Part shown: positions 37,988-46,817 of the stretch, in pieces
Position numbering within the stretch: the first letter of the stretch is position 1
Layout: each line of letters opens with the position of its first letter
Source: Lysobacter firmicutimachus
Lineage (GTDB): Bacteria > Pseudomonadota > Gammaproteobacteria > Xanthomonadales > Xanthomonadaceae
Reading direction: 5' to 3'
Assembly: GCF_037027445.1 (NCBI RefSeq)
Contig: NZ_JBANDL010000002.1
Span: 4,720,001 to 4,784,000, forward strand
Length of the DNA stretch: 64,000 bases
Notes under the pieces: generated by a model
The model's input: the letters and a program-made list of their open reading frames with translations, nothing else
Databases searched by the model: none
What the model was told of the DNA's origin: nothing
Program-made: the position numbers and the translations under genes

Positions 37988-40894
37988 ATGGGCTTCCCGA
38001 CTCTCGACGGCGTTTCCTACTACCCGCAGTACTTCCAGCAGCCGGCGCAGACGGTGCCGCCGCCGCAACCGCAAGAGCAATTCCACACCGTCGAAAACGG
38101 CGAGAGCTTGGAGTCGATCGCGCAGAAGTACAGCACGCCGGAAGCGCCGGTCACCGCGCAGGACATCGCGGACCGCAACCAGATCGACGCCGGCGACGTG
38201 CAGCCGGGCCAGAGTCTGATCGTGCCGACGATCAAGCAGCACGCCGCACCCAAGGCAGCGCCGAACGCCACGCCCGAGCAGGGCAAGAGCGACCAGGCGA
38301 TGAGCAAGTACCTCACTGCCGAGGACAATCTGACCGCATTCGAGAGCGGCTACCAGCGCAACCACAACGACCCGGACTATCAGCCGCTGCGCAGCGGCTA
38401 CGCCAGCCAGGCCGATACCGCGCGCACCGAACTGCGCGACGCGATCGGCGCCGAGATCAAGGCCGAATTCGCCGCGCACTCGCGCCCGACCGGCGACATC
38501 TTCGACAGCAAGGCGATCGAGCAGTACGGCGCGGCGGTGATCAAGCGCTACGAAAACGACCCGGCCGGCAAGGCCGCGGCCGAGGCCGCGGTCAAGGACT
38601 TCGGCGTGCAGCACGAAGTCGACACCGCGCTGTCGACCGCCAACGCCATGGGCGACGCCAAGGGCGCGGTCGAATCGCTGAGCCGCGATCTGTCCAAGCT
38701 GTCGCCGGAGGCGCAGTCGCGGTTGCTGTCCAGCCCGGGCTTCGACAAGCTGATGGACGAGAAGATCGTGCCGTCGTTCACCAAGCCGCTGCAGGGCGAG
38801 CCATGGGAGAACGCGCGCAACGGCGCGAGCGCACCGCCGAAGGAAAGCCTGCTGCAGTTGCAGGCCTTGGTCGAGAAGGCCGATCCGCGCGTCGCCAACG
38901 AACTGGCCGGACGCGGCGTCGATGCCCTGAACGATTTCTTCCAGCGCGCCGAGAAGGACGGCTACAGCATTCGTCTGGGCATCGAAGGCACCACCGCCCT
39001 GGTGCAAATCGCCGGACGCGTCGGCAACACGGCGGACGGCCTTGCGGTGGTCCAGCGCATGGCCGACCTGCCGGTCGACGCCAGCCAGATCCATCTCGCC
39101 GTGGCCGACGGCGCGCGTCCCGACCTGCTGGTCGCGATCGCCAAGGCCGGCGGCGGCGACCGCATCACCGCCACCGCGATCGAAGGCGTAAAGACCTATG
39201 CCGGCAGCCTCAACGGCGATGTCGACAAGCTGGCCAAGGCCACCGACGAGCTGACCTGGCTGATCAGCAATCACGGCGGCTCGATGACGCCGGATCAGCT
39301 CAACAAGGCGATCCAGGACTACACCGCCGACAAACTCAAGAAAGACCCGAACTGGGAAAAGAACATCCAGGCGATGGAGGAAAAGGTCGCCCAGGGCGGC
39401 CAGACCCTGCTCGACCAGATCGAAAGCCTGAGCAACCTGCCGCCGGACCAGAAGGCCGCCGCCGACAAGGCCATCGAGGGCATCCTCGGCGACAGCAAGT
39501 CCTCGTACGCGATCAGCCTGGCGCTCAAGAAGCATCCGGAATACATCGACACCGAGGCCGGCAAGCGGCTGATGCAGAAGAACGCCTACGACGCCAAGCT
39601 CGGCGAGCAGGGGCTGAAGCTGACCAAGGAACTGGCCAACGCCTACATCCGCAACGACGTGCTCTCGGCGGCGCAGAACTACGACCCGCGCAACCCGGCC
39701 AGCATCCAGCAAGCCGAGCAGGCGATCGAGCGGCTCAAGAACCCGACCCTGGTCAAGGCGCTGGGCATGGACGTCGACAGCAGCAAGTACCAGAGCTACG
39801 TCAAGCTGGTCGATGAGCTGAAGAAGAGCCTGCCGGCGGCCGGCGACGGCACCCAGCAGATCGTCGACAAGCTCAAGACCCACGCCGAGGCGATGGACAA
39901 CGTCGACAAGCGGTTCACCGCCGAAGGCCATCGCCCGACCTTCGAGAAGAACCAGCCGGTCGGCCAGGTGCTGCGGATGGTCGGGGTCGGTTTCGCCACC
40001 ATCGGCTACCTCAATTCGCAGGGCAAGGCCAACGACGGCCAGTTCACCCTGGCCAACCGCAACGACATCAAGGCCATCGTCGACGCCGCCTCGCTGGGCC
40101 AGAAGGGCACCGAGCTCGCGGTCGGCCTGGGCATGGTCGCCGAGAATTCGGCCCTGGGCCGCTTCGGCGCCGGCAACCGCGCCAACGACAACACCAGCCT
40201 CGATCCGGGCCGGATGACCCGCGCCGACCGCGTGTTCGGCCACCTCAGCGCCGGGCTCGATTACTGGGCGGCGGCGACCAGCTACTCCGCAGGAGACAAC
40301 GTCCGCGCCGGCTTGTACGCGGTCAGCGGCGTCGGCGGCACCATGGCCGCGCTGTCGGGCACCAGCCTCGCCGCTTCGCTCGGCGCCGGCAGCTGGCTGG
40401 GACCGGTCGGCATCGCTCTGGTCGCGATCGGCACCATCGGCCTGACCATGAAGGATCGGGTCGATCACTCCAATGCGCACATGAACGAAACCTCGGCCAA
40501 GTTCCTGAGCCATGCCGGTTTCGGCGAGGCCGCCTCCACGGCGCTGGTCGATCAGAGCGGCGAAGGCTGGAGCCCGGTGACGCTGCTCGCGCGCTATGCC
40601 AGCGACAAGGGCTACAAGCTCGACGACCCCGCGGACCAGCAGAAGTTCGCGCTCTGGATCAAGGGGCTGGACAGCGGCAAGCTCGAGCGGCTGCGCGATG
40701 AGATGCACCACGCCCTGGACGACATCGACGGCGACGTCGGCAAGTTCGGCGGCGACACCACGGTCTATCGGCCGGAGAAGTTCATTCACGGCGGCAACGG
40801 CATGGCGGTGAAGGTGCCTGCGAACATCAGCACCATCGGCCACCTGGATGCGGTCATCCGCGACCTCGGCCTGCCGGAGTTGCCGAAGGCCTGA
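37988..40894 (+). CDS. Large LysM-domain protein with C-terminal hydrophobic hairpin
   Basis: Function unknown. The 968-residue product lacks a Sec signal. It opens with a Pro/Gln-rich segment, then one LysM domain (about 31-80: FHTVENGESLESIAQKY ... VQPGQSLIVP), which usually binds peptidoglycan glycans. Residues about 110-650 are long, charged and helical. Residues about 773-821 are a Gly/Ala-rich hydrophobic stretch (GVGGTMAALSG, GPVGIALVAIGTIGL) that could insert into a membrane as a helical hairpin. An acidic helical tail of about 140 residues follows. The build recalls type III or contact-dependent secreted proteins with translocator-like segments, but I cannot prove this. It is a single gene; codon use is like its neighbours. 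Confidence 0.8.
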   Translation: MGFPTLDGVSYYPQYFQQPAQTVPPPQPQEQFHTVENGESLESIAQKYSTPEAPVTAQDIADRNQIDAGDVQPGQSLIVPTIKQHAAPKAAPNATPEQGKSDQAMSKYLTAEDNLTAFESGYQRNHNDPDYQPLRSGYASQADTARTELRDAIGAEIKAEFAAHSRPTGDIFDSKAIEQYGAAVIKRYENDPAGKAAAEAAVKDFGVQHEVDTALSTANAMGDAKGAVESLSRDLSKLSPEAQSRLLSSPGFDKLMDEKIVPSFTKPLQGEPWENARNGASAPPKESLLQLQALVEKADPRVANELAGRGVDALNDFFQRAEKDGYSIRLGIEGTTALVQIAGRVGNTADGLAVVQRMADLPVDASQIHLAVADGARPDLLVAIAKAGGGDRITATAIEGVKTYAGSLNGDVDKLAKATDELTWLISNHGGSMTPDQLNKAIQDYTADKLKKDPNWEKNIQAMEEKVAQGGQTLLDQIESLSNLPPDQKAAADKAIEGILGDSKSSYAISLALKKHPEYIDTEAGKRLMQKNAYDAKLGEQGLKLTKELANAYIRNDVLSAAQNYDPRNPASIQQAEQAIERLKNPTLVKALGMDVDSSKYQSYVKLVDELKKSLPAAGDGTQQIVDKLKTHAEAMDNVDKRFTAEGHRPTFEKNQPVGQVLRMVGVGFATIGYLNSQGKANDGQFTLANRNDIKAIVDAASLGQKGTELAVGLGMVAENSALGRFGAGNRANDNTSLDPGRMTRADRVFGHLSAGLDYWAAATSYSAGDNVRAGLYAVSGVGGTMAALSGTSLAASLGAGSWLGPVGIALVAIGTIGLTMKDRVDHSNAHMNETSAKFLSHAGFGEAASTALVDQSGEGWSPVTLLARYASDKGYKLDDPADQQKFALWIKGLDSGKLERLRDEMHHALDDIDGDVGKFGGDTTVYRPEKFIHGGNGMAVKVPANISTIGHLDAVIRDLGLPELPKA

Positions 40895-40936
40895 GGCATG
40901 GCGCGCCGAGCGCGGCGCTGCGGTGCAGCGAATCGC

Positions 40937-41030
40937 CCTTCCCCCTTTTTTGGGGGGAAGGCATCCGGCGGCGGATGACAAGCGCCTACGGGTTCGCGCA
41001 ACTCGAGCGGCTTCCTCCTTTTAAAAAGGG
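40937..41030. repeat. Two poly-pyrimidine/purine hairpins after the LysM gene
   Basis: CCTTCCCCC-TTTTTT-GGGGGAAGG (40937-40961 with one extra G) and CCTTTTAAAAAGG (41017-41029) lie between the convergent LysM and nitronate monooxygenase genes. The second is preceded by GGCTTCCT. A related GCTTCC/GGAAGC hairpin is at 63601. They may act as terminators or be members of an intergenic repeat family. Confidence 0.5.
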
Positions 41031-41070
41031 GTTGTCGTCATTCGCTTTCGCTGCGCCCTGCGTGGCCCGC

Positions 41071-42162
41071 TCAACCCGCTGCGCGCGCCAGCATCGCCAG
41101 GCTCTCCTCGGCCAAACTGCGCGTCAGCGCGTACGCCGACAGATCCCGCCCCAGCCGCGCCGCCTGCCCCGACCACAGCGGGGTGAAATCGGCGCCTCCG
41201 GCGGCTTCGGCCTGCGCGCGCAACGGCGCCAAGGCACCGCCGGCGAGCGGGAATTCCGGGGCCAGCGGCGACATCGGGCCGAGTTCGCGCATCAGCCGGT
41301 TGACGATCCCGCGCGCCGGCCGGCCGGTGAACAGATTGGTCAGCGCCGTGCCGTCGTCGCGCGCCTCGCGCAGGGCTTGACGGTGCATAGGCGACAACTT
41401 CGCTTCGGGACAGAACAGATACGCCGTGCCCAGCTGCACCGCGGCTGCGCCCAGCGCGAACGCGGCGACGATGCCGCGCGCATCGCCGATGCCGCCGGCG
41501 GCGATCACCGGCACCCGCACCGCATCGACCACCTGCGGCAACAGCGCGAACAGGCCGAGCTGGGTCGAGACGCCGTCTTGCAACGGGCCGTCGTAGAGAA
41601 ACACGCCGCGATGGCCGCCGGCCTCCGCCCCCTGGGCGACGATCGCATCGCAGCCGTTCGCCTCCAGCCAGCGCGCTTCGGCCACCGTGGTCGCCGAGGA
41701 GATCACCCGCGCTCCGGCCGCACGCACGCGTTCGAGCAAAGGCGCCGCCGGCAGGCCGAAATGGAAACTGACCACCTGCGGCCGCACCTGCTCGACCAGC
41801 TCGCAATAGGCCTCGTCGAACGGCGCACGGACGGACGGCGTCAGCGGCATCGCCGGGTCCAGGCCGTATTCGCGGTAGTAGCCGGCCAGCCGATCGCGCC
41901 AGGCCGCCTCGCGCGCGGGGTCCGGCTCGGGCGGCCGATGACAGAAGAAATTGAGATTCAGCGGCGCCGCGGTCGCCTCACGCACCTGCCGGCACTGCGC
42001 CAACGCCTGCTCGACGCCGAGCATCGCGCACGGCAGCGAGCCGAGCGCGCCGGCCTGCATGGCGCCGATCGCCAGCTCGGCCAGATTCGGCCCGGCCATC
42101 GGCGCCTGCACGATCGGCAATGGGATGCCGAACAAGTCCTGGATACGGCGGTCGGGCCACAT
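41071..42162 (-). CDS. Nitronate monooxygenase family flavoprotein
   Basis: FMN-dependent TIM-barrel enzyme that may oxidise propionate-3-nitronate or another nitronate. The 363-residue product has the start IVQAPMAGPNLAELA, the phosphate-binding region IVAQGAEAGGHRG, VIAAGGIGDARGI, and the motif GAAAVQLGTAYLFCPEA. The catalytic His lies in GGHRG. It is 85 bp downstream of the SagB-like dehydrogenase on the same strand, so it could be co-transcribed with it and might be a tailoring enzyme; that link is inference from position only. Confidence 0.85.
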   Translation of the reverse strand: MWPDRRIQDLFGIPLPIVQAPMAGPNLAELAIGAMQAGALGSLPCAMLGVEQALAQCRQVREATAAPLNLNFFCHRPPEPDPAREAAWRDRLAGYYREYGLDPAMPLTPSVRAPFDEAYCELVEQVRPQVVSFHFGLPAAPLLERVRAAGARVISSATTVAEARWLEANGCDAIVAQGAEAGGHRGVFLYDGPLQDGVSTQLGLFALLPQVVDAVRVPVIAAGGIGDARGIVAAFALGAAAVQLGTAYLFCPEAKLSPMHRQALREARDDGTALTNLFTGRPARGIVNRLMRELGPMSPLAPEFPLAGGALAPLRAQAEAAGGADFTPLWSGQAARLGRDLSAYALTRSLAEESLAMLARAAG

Positions 42163-42247
42163 GCGCGCGCACCTGTCGCAACGGAGCTACAGCATGACAT
42201 CGTCCCGTGTGCGTCGTCTCGCCGCGGCCGGTACGCAGCGTTGCGCG

Positions 42248-43426
42248 CTACTGCGGCGCTCGCGGCCAGATCGCGCCGCTGGGATCGAACTCGGTATTGC
42301 GCATGCGTTCGCCGCGCCAGCCGAAGCCGCAGATCGCCAAGGGACCTTCGACCAGCGGGTCCAGGCCGAACGCGCGCTCGATATCGACCTCGTTGATCGC
42401 CGCGGTGACGAACGCCCCCAGGCCCAGCTCGGTCGCGCTGAGATACAGGGTCTGCGACAGGTGGCCGCTGTCCAGCACCAGGGCCCGATAGGCCTTGGCG
42501 TGGTAACGGTATTTCCAGAAGCTGCGCGCGTAGCGCGGCGTCAACACCGCCATCGCCGCGGCGTCGGCGAACCAGTGCTGGCCGGCCAGGGCGCGCAGCG
42601 CGAACGCATGCAGCTCGCCTTCGGGCGCCGGCAGCGGCTCCAACGCGTGCTCGACCGGGTGGTAGTGATAGAGCCCCGGGGCGATGCCGTCGACCCGCTG
42701 CACGATCAGATAAGCCTCGGTCGGGTGCAGGCCGCCGCCGGAAGGCGAGTGCTTCTTGAGGAAAACGGTGTCGTCGGCGACGGCGACCATCGACTGCGCG
42801 GCGAACACGCGCTGCAGCATGTGCGCGAACAGCTCGCGGCTCAGCGCGCGCTCGGGATCGAAGTTGCGGCAGGTGGCGCGCTGCGCGAGCAGGCGGTCGA
42901 AGTCGGTGTCGCCGACGCGCGGCAGGGCCAGCGTCGGCCCGGCATCGGCGCGCGAGGGCGCATGCGCCGGCGGCGCGCCGAGCTTACGCCGCAGGTCCGG
43001 CGCGGTGTGCAGTTGGTTGGCCTCCATCGCGCCGACGCTGTCCAGGCCCTGCCAGCGCGCCAGCCGGTGCATCATCGCCGCGGCCGGCCACCAATGCGCC
43101 TCGCGCAGGCGTTCGTCGCGCTCGCGCAGCGCCGCCCGCGCGGGCGGGTCGCCGTCGCTCAGCACCAGGCCCGCGTCGAGCAGGCCCGCCAAGGTCGCCG
43201 CATCGGCGTCGAAAGCCGCCGCCTCGCTCCATTCGCCCGGACTGATCCGGCCAAGCAATTCGCGCTGCGCCGCATCGATCTCGATCTCGCCGTCCAGGTG
43301 CGCGGCCAGCGCCAGCCAGCGCCGCTGCCGCGCCAACCCGGCGCCGCCGGCCAACAGCGACGACAGATCGAACGCCACGTCTTCGCGCGGCTCCAGGAAC
43401 AGCACGCTGCAACGGCGGATACGCAT
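42248..43426 (-). CDS. SagB-type peptide maturation dehydrogenase
   Basis: Probably an FMN-dependent oxidase related to SagB/McbC, which oxidise azolines to azoles in modified peptides. The 392-residue product has an N-terminal region (1-140) without recognisable motif. The nitroreductase-like domain follows, with RATCRNFDPERALS, KKHSPSGGGLHPTEAYL and LGLGAFVTAAINEVDIE. This matches the family I know as putative peptide maturation dehydrogenase, found beside short precursors in Xanthomonadales. It is divergent from such a precursor gene (249-bp gap). No YcaO cyclodehydratase is visible in the window, so azole formation is uncertain. Confidence 0.85.
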   Translation of the reverse strand: MRIRRCSVLFLEPREDVAFDLSSLLAGGAGLARQRRWLALAAHLDGEIEIDAAQRELLGRISPGEWSEAAAFDADAATLAGLLDAGLVLSDGDPPARAALRERDERLREAHWWPAAAMMHRLARWQGLDSVGAMEANQLHTAPDLRRKLGAPPAHAPSRADAGPTLALPRVGDTDFDRLLAQRATCRNFDPERALSRELFAHMLQRVFAAQSMVAVADDTVFLKKHSPSGGGLHPTEAYLIVQRVDGIAPGLYHYHPVEHALEPLPAPEGELHAFALRALAGQHWFADAAAMAVLTPRYARSFWKYRYHAKAYRALVLDSGHLSQTLYLSATELGLGAFVTAAINEVDIERAFGLDPLVEGPLAICGFGWRGERMRNTEFDPSGAIWPRAPQ

Positions 43427-43601
43427 GAACGCCCCGAGTGGTGGTAGGACCGCCGCCGCGCGGCGCGTGCGGCGCGCGAATCGCGCCGGCAGGCGCCATG
43501 ATGCCGGGCGATGCCGCAGGCAGCTAGCTGAACGCGTTCATCGGATCGCCATTGGCCGACCGTTCTGCGCTTTCGCGTGACTGCTCTGTGGAGCCCGAAG
43601 G

Positions 43602-43629
43602 TTGTGAGTCGCTCCATATCAGGGATAAA
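43602..43629 (+). promoter_or_regulatory. Candidate promoter of the peptide precursor gene
   Basis: TTGTGA (43602-43607), 16-bp spacer, GATAAA (43624-43629), 47 bp before the precursor start. The -35 box overlaps TGTGA, the left half of a Crp/Clp-type site (TGTGA-N6-TCACA), but the right half (CCATA) is poor. Clp control is therefore only a hint. Confidence 0.4.
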
Positions 43630-43675
43630 TTCCGCCGCAGACAGATCCAAGACGGATCTTCACAAGGGGAAACAG

Positions 43676-44053
43676 ATGTCCATCGAAAACACCGGCCAGG
43701 GCGGGCATCCGCCGTTGGCGCCCGAAATCGCCGACAAGTTGCTCGACTTGCTGAGCTCGGACGACCAGTTCCGCCAACTCTTCGCCAGCAACCCCGAAGG
43801 GGCGCTGCAGAGCGTCGGCCTGGCGCCGCTGCAGAGCGAAGCCGCGCTGACCGGCGGCAGCTGCCTCAACGTCAGCTTGCTGGCGAGCAAAGAGGAACTG
43901 CAGGCCTCGCGCGACGTGCTGCGCGATTACTTCACTTCGGCCGGCACCCACACGGTGGTGTTCGTGCTCGAGTTCGGCCATGTCCAGGCCACCGCGGCCG
44001 GCGCCGTCGGCCCCGGCGGCACGATCGGCTCGGGCGGCGGCACGCTGAGCTGA
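43676..44053 (+). CDS. RiPP-like precursor with nitrile-hydratase-type leader
   Basis: Likely substrate peptide of the modification system here. The 125-residue product starts at ATG 43676 after AAGGGGA. Residues 14-49 form a leader like nitrile hydratase alpha (LAPEIADKLLDLLSSDDQFR, then QLFASNPEGALQSVGL). A Gly-Gly at 60-61 precedes C63. Residues 62-100 include LLASKEELQASRDVLRDYF, which looks like a conserved structured segment. The tail (101-125) is rich in Gly, Ser, Thr and Ala (GAVGPGGTIGSGGGTLS) and is a candidate core. This fits the family named putative modified peptide. Product and chemistry are unknown. Confidence 0.82.
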   Translation: MSIENTGQGGHPPLAPEIADKLLDLLSSDDQFRQLFASNPEGALQSVGLAPLQSEAALTGGSCLNVSLLASKEELQASRDVLRDYFTSAGTHTVVFVLEFGHVQATAAGAVGPGGTIGSGGGTLS

Positions 44054-44242
44054 ACCGCATCGGCGATTCCGCGCGGCGCCGGGCCGGGGAGCCTGCCGCC
44101 GCGACGGAACCGCCCGTCGCGCTCCGTCGTATCGACCTCGCCGCCGTCCGATCGCGGCACAGATCGCGCCGGATCGCGCTGCGGTCCGGCGAACCCTCGA
44201 GCAGCGCCGCCGCCGGCGCCCGGTCGAAGCCGATGCGGCGCC

Positions 44243-46801
44243 TCAGCCCGCGGCGGCGACCGGCGCGAGCACCTGGATCAGGGCCGCCGTGCGCGGCGCC
44301 TCGCGCCGGGCGCGCGCAGCATCGGCCACGTTCATCGCCAGATAGACCTGGCCGCCGATCGGCTCGGCGTAAGCGCGGCCGCGGTGGTCGGCGATCCAGC
44401 GGTTCTCGCTCGCCGCCTCTTCTGCCCGGCCGGCCGCCAGCAGCGCATCGCGCAACGCGACCCGGGCCTGGAACGGTTCGCTGCCGTCGAGCAGAGCGCG
44501 CAGTTCGCGCACCGCGCGTTGCGGATCGCCGCCCAGGCGCGCCTGCTCGGCATAGGCGATCCGCAGCAGCTTGCGCGATTGCCCGTTGCCGCTGACATCG
44601 ACCAGCCCGGCCACGCGCGGCAGCAAACGTTCGGCGACGCCGCGCTCGCCCTGGCGTTGCGCCAGCCGCACCGCGGCCAACGCGATCGCCGACAAGTCGT
44701 CCTGGTCGGCGCTGCCGGGCTTGACCGCGTCGTTGAGCACGCCCTGGGCGAACTGTTCGATCTCGCTCGCGCTGGGCGGGTTCTGCCCCGATACGCTGCG
44801 CACCAGCAAATCGGTGAAGCGCATCGGATGCCGCACCAGCAGCCCGGCGTCGCGCGCCGCCTCGGCGGCCTTGCGCGACAGTTCGCGCGCGCGGGTCAGG
44901 TCGTCCTGGTCCAGGGCCACGGCGATGCGTTCGAACTGCACGGTCAGGTTGGCCGAGCCGATGTCGCCGTCGGCGCTGAGCGCGTCGAGCATCCGGTTGG
45001 CCTCGTCGAAACGGCGCATCGCCGCCAGCGCGGCCGCGTGGCGGCGGTTGGGCGGGTAGTGGCCGCTGGCCTCGGCCTGCTTGAACGATTCGATCGCCTT
45101 GGCGTAGCGCTCCTGCGACAAATGCACCCGGCCGGCCAGTTCGAAGGCGACGTTGCGCAGCGGTTCCTGCGGCGCGGTCGCCGCGGTGGTGGCCGCCAGC
45201 GCGCTGTCGAAACGGTTGGCGAGGAATTCCGACCAGGCGTACTGGTAGCGGCCGGCGAAGTAGTCCGGGTAGACCCCGGCCAGCAGCTTCCACTTCGGCG
45301 GCGCGCGCAGCGAAGGCTGCGGGCCGAACTCCGCCGCCCAGGCGTCCAGGTACAGCGCTTCGCGCGGAGTCAGGTGGTCGCGCAGTTGCTGCGCCTTTTC
45401 CAGATAAGGCCGCGCCGCATCGGTGTCGGCGTTGCTGACGTACACGCGCATCACGCCCATATGGGCGAGCGCGAAATTCGAATCGATCTGCACCGCGCGC
45501 TGGAAGTACTGCAAGGCCTCGTCGAACTGGCGGTGCGCATAGGCCTTGCTGCCCAGGGCGTAGGCGCGCAGCGCGTCGAGGTTGCCGGTGGCGACCTTGG
45601 GCAGCGGTTCGGAGTCCTTCTCGATGTTCTTCAGCGCTTCGCCGAGCTTGCCGCGCAGCACACCGGTGACCTCGTCGATCGAGGCCAGCGCCGAGGCCGC
45701 GCCGACGCCGTCGGCGGATTCGGCGTAGACCGTGGTCTGGGTGTGGGGATCGATGACCTCGGCGCTGACCCGCACCCGCCCGCCGACCTCGGCCACGGTC
45801 GGCAAGATCACTGCGCGCGCGCCGTCGCGCAGCGCGATCTCCGAGGCGATCGCGCGGTCGAGCACGGTGTCGGGCTTGCGATGCATGCGGTCGAGGGTGT
45901 CGCGCGCCTTCAGATCGGACAGCACGTTGACGTAGCGCGACTGCTCCAGGCTGATCCGGAACGCCTGCTCCAGCGAATCGTCGAGCACGCTCTGCCCGGT
46001 CAGATTGCGCAAGTCGCCGACCACCACCCAGTCGCGCTGGTTGAAAGCGATCGCCGGCTGCGGCCGGGTCGCGAACCAGATGCCGGTGCCGATCACCGCC
46101 AGCACCGCGATCTCGGCCGCCAGCGCCGCCGGGCGCCGCCACAGGGGGATGTCGCGCCAGGCCTTGGGCCCGTTCGGCGGCGCGCGCAGCGGCGCGATGC
46201 CGGGCTCGCCGACCTCGTAGATTTCCTGCGGCTCGGGCACGCCCTTGAAGCGCCAGCGGCCGTGCGATTTCCACAGCAGCTGCTGGCCGCGCTCGCCCAG
46301 CTCGCGCGCGGCGCGATGGGCCAGCGGCTCGGCCACCGCCGAGAGCAGGATCTGGCCCGGCCGCGCGGTCGCCATCAGCCGGCCCGCCATCGGCTTGGCC
46401 AGGCCCTCGACCTCGACCGGCTTGGCCCCGACCCGCACCGCCTCGTCGCTGTTGCGCCAGGTCAGCACTTCGCCGACGTGCAAGCCGGCGCGGGCCTTGA
46501 GCTCGACCTTGCGGCTGGCGCCGAGTTCGCGCAGGCCGCGGGCGTAGTCCAGGGCGAAGCCGAGGCCGTCGATCGGGCGCTCGAACAGCAGCAGCAGGCC
46601 GTCGGAGCGGTCGATCAAGCGCCCGCGCCAACGCTGCTGCAGCTGCAGCACCAGGCGGTCGTGCTCGCGGAACAGACCCGCCGCCGGGCCGTCGCCGAGC
46701 CGTTCGACCAGAGTGGTCGAATCGCACAGGTCGGTCAGCAACAGGGTCCGCAGTTGCGGCCCGTCGGGGTTCGGGCGATGGGCGTCGTTCATCAACGGCA
46801 T
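44243..46801 (-). CDS. Cyclase-domain/TPR membrane protein (peptide modification system cyclase)
   Basis: The 852-residue product has an N-terminal class III nucleotide-cyclase-like domain (residues 15-200), a membrane segment (about 235-252: AEIAVLAVIGTGIWFA) and a periplasmic part of about 600 residues, with a TolB/FlgO-like beta region followed by many TPR-like repeats. Of the cyclase residues, metal-binding Asp24 (LLTDLCDST) and Asp67 (DRSDG) are visible. The purine-selecting Lys before SDG is replaced by Asp64, and the usual N-x-x-x-R motif is not seen. It may be a pseudo-cyclase. This architecture matches the family called putative peptide modification system cyclase. It is 16 bp downstream of the cNMP/GGDEF gene. 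Confidence 0.82.
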   Translation of the reverse strand: MPLMNDAHRPNPDGPQLRTLLLTDLCDSTTLVERLGDGPAAGLFREHDRLVLQLQQRWRGRLIDRSDGLLLLFERPIDGLGFALDYARGLRELGASRKVELKARAGLHVGEVLTWRNSDEAVRVGAKPVEVEGLAKPMAGRLMATARPGQILLSAVAEPLAHRAARELGERGQQLLWKSHGRWRFKGVPEPQEIYEVGEPGIAPLRAPPNGPKAWRDIPLWRRPAALAAEIAVLAVIGTGIWFATRPQPAIAFNQRDWVVVGDLRNLTGQSVLDDSLEQAFRISLEQSRYVNVLSDLKARDTLDRMHRKPDTVLDRAIASEIALRDGARAVILPTVAEVGGRVRVSAEVIDPHTQTTVYAESADGVGAASALASIDEVTGVLRGKLGEALKNIEKDSEPLPKVATGNLDALRAYALGSKAYAHRQFDEALQYFQRAVQIDSNFALAHMGVMRVYVSNADTDAARPYLEKAQQLRDHLTPREALYLDAWAAEFGPQPSLRAPPKWKLLAGVYPDYFAGRYQYAWSEFLANRFDSALAATTAATAPQEPLRNVAFELAGRVHLSQERYAKAIESFKQAEASGHYPPNRRHAAALAAMRRFDEANRMLDALSADGDIGSANLTVQFERIAVALDQDDLTRARELSRKAAEAARDAGLLVRHPMRFTDLLVRSVSGQNPPSASEIEQFAQGVLNDAVKPGSADQDDLSAIALAAVRLAQRQGERGVAERLLPRVAGLVDVSGNGQSRKLLRIAYAEQARLGGDPQRAVRELRALLDGSEPFQARVALRDALLAAGRAEEAASENRWIADHRGRAYAEPIGGQVYLAMNVADAARARREAPRTAALIQVLAPVAAAG

Positions 46802-46817
46802 CCTTGTCGACGACGGC

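Noticed and set aside
37949..40981. A 1010-codon open frame on the minus strand opposite the LysM gene
   Set aside because: It is the mirror of a high-GC gene; the sequence is low-complexity and has no recognisable domain, while the plus strand has LysM and good composition.
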